DNA from: Miltoncostaeales bacterium
GTDB lineage: Bacteria > Actinomycetota > Thermoleophilia > Miltoncostaeales > Miltoncostaeaceae
Direction of reading: 5' to 3'
Length of the DNA: 16,588 bases
Assembly: GCA_030829765.1 (NCBI GenBank)
Contig: JAUROO010000032.1
Coordinates: forward strand, 1-16,588
Positions 14,734 through 16,588 of this stretch are shown piece by piece. Position 1 is the first letter of the stretch. Every line of letters begins with the position of its first letter. The translations under genes were made by a program, and so were the position numbers. Under the pieces are notes generated by a model. It ran no database searches, was not told the origin of the DNA, and worked only from the letters and a program-made list of their open reading frames with translations.

Positions 14734-15519
14734 GTGGAGTTCTTCGCCGACATCGACTTCACCCCGCAGCGGGTGAGCGTCATCCTGATGCTCGTGGCCT
14801 TCGTGGCCACGTTCCTCATCACGCGCGGCATCACCCGCCGCATCCGCAGCCAGCGGCTTGTCGATGCCCGGGCCGACGCAGATGCCGGGGCGGCGGAGGG
14901 GCGGGCTGACGAGGGCGGGCGGAAGGTCGTCCGCGACATCGAGATCGGCGGCGTGCATATCCACCACCAGGTGTGGGGTCTGCTCCTCATGCTGGTGTCG
15001 GGGATGCTGCAGTTCGCGTTCGAGCCGTCATCGCCCTGGTTGCAGATCACCGCGGTGATGTTCGGCATCGGCGCCGCACTGGTGCTGGACGAGTTCGCCC
15101 TCTGGCTGCACCTGGACGACGTCTACTGGAGCTCGGCCGGCGGCAAGTCGGTGGACGCCGTGCTTGCCACCGCGTGCGTGATGACCCTGCTGCTCCTGGG
15201 CTACGGCCCGTTGGGCATCTCCACCACCGAGATCGACGATGCTCCCCTCGCCATCCCCCTGATCATCGCCGTCAACATGACCCTGGTGGTCATCACGGTG
15301 ATGAAGGGGAAGATCGTGATGGCCGCGATCGGGTTCTTCTTCCCGCTGCTCACGTTGATCGGGGCCATCCGCCTGGCGCGGGTGCCCAGCTGGTGGGCCG
15401 GGCGCCGCTACGAGACCCGGCCGGGCAAGCGCCAGAAGGCGCTCGAACGCGAGGAGCGCACCCGCCGCCGCATCACGCGCATACGCCTGGCCCTGGGCGG
15501 CGCGCCCGACCCCTCCTAG
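14734..15519 (+). CDS. Integral membrane protein with HIHH and DEFALWL motifs
   Basis: This 261-residue protein starts at GTG. Hydrophobic segments are visible at about 13-31 (VSVILMLVAFVATFLITRG), 80-97 (WGLLLMLVSGMLQFAF), 103-120, about 145-160 (AVLATACVMTLLLLGYG), 172-190 and 195-215. A charged, Ala/Asp-rich linker occupies about 40-68 and the last ~40 residues are highly basic. Between segments are IGGVHIHHQVWG (about 71-82) and DEFALWLHLDDVYW (about 119-132). The histidine cluster and the acidic/aromatic motif look like a metal or ligand site at the membrane face. I recall similar unnamed membrane proteins in actinobacteria but no experimentally known function. Its TAG overlaps the stop of the convergent HAD gene within CTAG. 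The promoter may be the TAGCGG at 14722. Confidence 0.8.
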   Translation: MEFFADIDFTPQRVSVILMLVAFVATFLITRGITRRIRSQRLVDARADADAGAAEGRADEGGRKVVRDIEIGGVHIHHQVWGLLLMLVSGMLQFAFEPSSPWLQITAVMFGIGAALVLDEFALWLHLDDVYWSSAGGKSVDAVLATACVMTLLLLGYGPLGISTTEIDDAPLAIPLIIAVNMTLVVITVMKGKIVMAAIGFFFPLLTLIGAIRLARVPSWWAGRRYETRPGKRQKALEREERTRRRITRIRLALGGAPDPS

Positions 15520-16094
15520 CTCTTCACCGCCACGGCGAGCAGCGACTGCAGCCCCGGCCCCTTCCACCGGCGGTCGTCGAAGCACGCCACCACCTGGGTC
15601 ACCTCGCGCGCGCGCCGCAGCACCGATCGCGACGCGTTGCACACCACGCCTGCGCGCGACACCGACCACACCGGAAGATCGGCCGATGAGTTGCCCGCGT
15701 AGTCGAAGGCGCGGGATCCGAACGACTGCGCCAGCCGTTCGGCCTTGCGGGTGCCGGTGAGGTGCTCCGGGGGGATCGCCCCGATGGCGTCGTCGAACAC
15801 GCCCACGTACTCGGCCACGGCGTCGGCCATCTCCTGGGTGGACCCGCTGGCCAGGATGATGCGCCGCCCATTGTCTGCCTGCGCGCGCAGGTAGGCCACC
15901 ACCGAGGGCGAGTAGTGCAGTCGCGAGGGGTCAAGCCCCGCCTCGCGCCAGAGGAAGTGCCGGCCGTGCGCATGTGAGCGCCGGGACTCGCCGATGGCGC
16001 TGGTCGTGCGCCGTGGCGCCCGCCGTGCCATCTCGCCCGCCAGCTGCAACAGCGTGTCGCGGGTGACCAGCGTGCCGTCGAGGTCGACGACCAG
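15516..16094 (-). CDS. HAD-superfamily phosphatase-like protein, start uncertain
   Basis: This is a soluble HAD-fold protein of about 192 residues. Motif I LVVDLDGTLV (coded at about 16065-16094) carries both acidic residues. Motif II is the Ser in RIILASGST, the lysine in TGTRKAERLA is a plausible motif III residue, and YAGNSSADLPVW supplies the distal Asp pattern. The arrangement matches the HAD half of HAD-UbiA prenyltransferase fusions and SerB-like phosphatases, but no membrane UbiA part follows: the protein ends soon after a short WKGPGLQSLLAV segment. The first ordinary start codon (TTG, 16047-16049) would remove motif I, so I extend to CTG at 16092-16094. No ATG, GTG or TTG occurs in frame before it, within at least 75 nt. 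The frame begins next to the hydrolase stop, suggesting coupling. The substrate is unknown. Confidence 0.75.
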   Translation of the reverse strand: MVVDLDGTLVTRDTLLQLAGEMARRAPRRTTSAIGESRRSHAHGRHFLWREAGLDPSRLHYSPSVVAYLRAQADNGRRIILASGSTQEMADAVAEYVGVFDDAIGAIPPEHLTGTRKAERLAQSFGSRAFDYAGNSSADLPVWSVSRAGVVCNASRSVLRRAREVTQVVACFDDRRWKGPGLQSLLAVAVKS

Positions 16095-16108
16095 GGGCGG
16101 GTCGGCGC

Positions 16109-16588
16109 CTATGCGGTGATGGCCTCCGAGGCGTCCGGCACCGACAGCCTGCGGACCGCGGCCACCAGTTCGGAGCCGCCATCGCGTGCCATGTCGTGGC
16201 CGGCGCCCTCCACCACGTCGAACGTGGCGGCACGCAGCCAGATGGCCAGCTCGCGCTGGTCCTGCGCCGGCACGGCCTTGTCGTCCTCGCCGGCGATGAT
16301 GGCCACGGGTGCGTCCACCTGCGCAAGCGCGCCGCGCCAGTCGGGCCGCGTGGCCATGGCCTCGGCGGCCAGTGCCTGGCCCTCGTCGCGGTTGCGCTCG
16401 CGCAGCGGGGAATACGGCTCGTCCACGCCTTCGTCACACCAGTTGGCTACCTCTGCCACCGATGCCCAGTCCGGCGTGTAGCCGCAGCGCACGAAAATAT
16501 CGGCCAGGATCAAAGCCGGGTTTTCGGTCCAGGCCGCGGTATGCGGCGAGGTGCGTGGGTCGATCACCTTCACGCCATCGCAGAAGGC
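16109..16588 (-). CDS. Alpha/beta hydrolase C-terminus, with a tail-protein-like upstream part (partial)
   Basis: The frame is open to the window edge, so the N-terminus and nucleophile elbow are missing. Residues coded by about 16109-16370 look like the C-terminal part of an alpha/beta hydrolase: DWRGALAQVDAPVAIIAGEDDKAVP with the acid Asp, then VVEGAGHDM with the catalytic His. The part coded by about 16420-16588 reads VKVIDPRTSPHTAAWTENPA then LILADIF and DWASVAEVANWCDE. It does not resemble a hydrolase lid and instead recalls the DPR/NPAL/CDE pattern of phage tail-tip proteins. Its codons (gaa, ttg, att, gta, tgt, tat) are unlike the G/C-ending codons downstream. Either this is a natural fusion or the contig end is chimeric. 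The stop is TAG at 16109-16111. Confidence 0.65.
   Translation of the reverse strand, partial: AFCDGVKVIDPRTSPHTAAWTENPALILADIFVRCGYTPDWASVAEVANWCDEGVDEPYSPLRERNRDEGQALAAEAMATRPDWRGALAQVDAPVAIIAGEDDKAVPAQDQRELAIWLRAATFDVVEGAGHDMARDGGSELVAAVRRLSVPDASEAITA

Overview
The window is about 70% GC and has densely packed genes, overlapping stop and start codons, strong G/C third-position bias and several apparently leaderless starts (a TANNNT -10 box 6-8 nt before the start codon). With a type III glutamine synthetase, a PucR-type regulator and the overall protein style, this suggests an actinomycetote, most likely a Thermoleophilia-like lineage from an environmental assembly. That placement is inference. 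Both ends cut through genes, so the window may be a whole contig.

Layout. (1) 1-782: the 3' end of a hotdog-fold thioesterase and a small phosphatase-like protein with a degenerate catalytic loop, preceded by a palindrome and followed by a strong hairpin. (2) 1028-5508, plus strand: a surface-polysaccharide module with a lipoprotein glycoside hydrolase, a WbaP/CpsE-type polyprenyl glycosylphosphotransferase, a small coiled-coil protein overlapping it by one base, and a GT4 glycosyltransferase. The transferase would start a lipid-linked glycan, the GT4 enzyme would extend it, and the secreted hydrolase could trim it outside the cell. (3) 5489-10138, minus strand: a nitrogen block with a type III glutamine synthetase (glnN), a 285-nt structured intergenic region, a type I glutamine synthetase (glnA) and an MscS channel. 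A PucR-family regulator (10351-12018) diverges from glnN and is a natural candidate controller. (4) 12015-14113, minus strand: a p-aminobenzoate pair, pabB then pabC, joined by an ATGA overlap. (5) 14153-15519, plus strand: an acidic orphan protein and a conserved-looking membrane protein with a HIHH motif, separated by a perfect 26-bp palindrome that contains the stop codon. (6) 15516-16588, minus strand: a HAD phosphatase-like gene with no ordinary start codon, and an alpha/beta hydrolase C-terminus whose upstream part looks like a phage tail protein and uses different codons.

The most notable element is between glnN and glnA: two related long hairpins in opposite orientation (7731-7815 and 7886-7961). 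They share a nearly identical core, a 9-nt loop and a single-base bulge, but their outer stems differ in sequence while remaining paired. That is internal covariation and points to selection on the fold. A third, more diverged hairpin lies between them. No intergenic gap exceeds 300 bases; the largest is 7706-7990.
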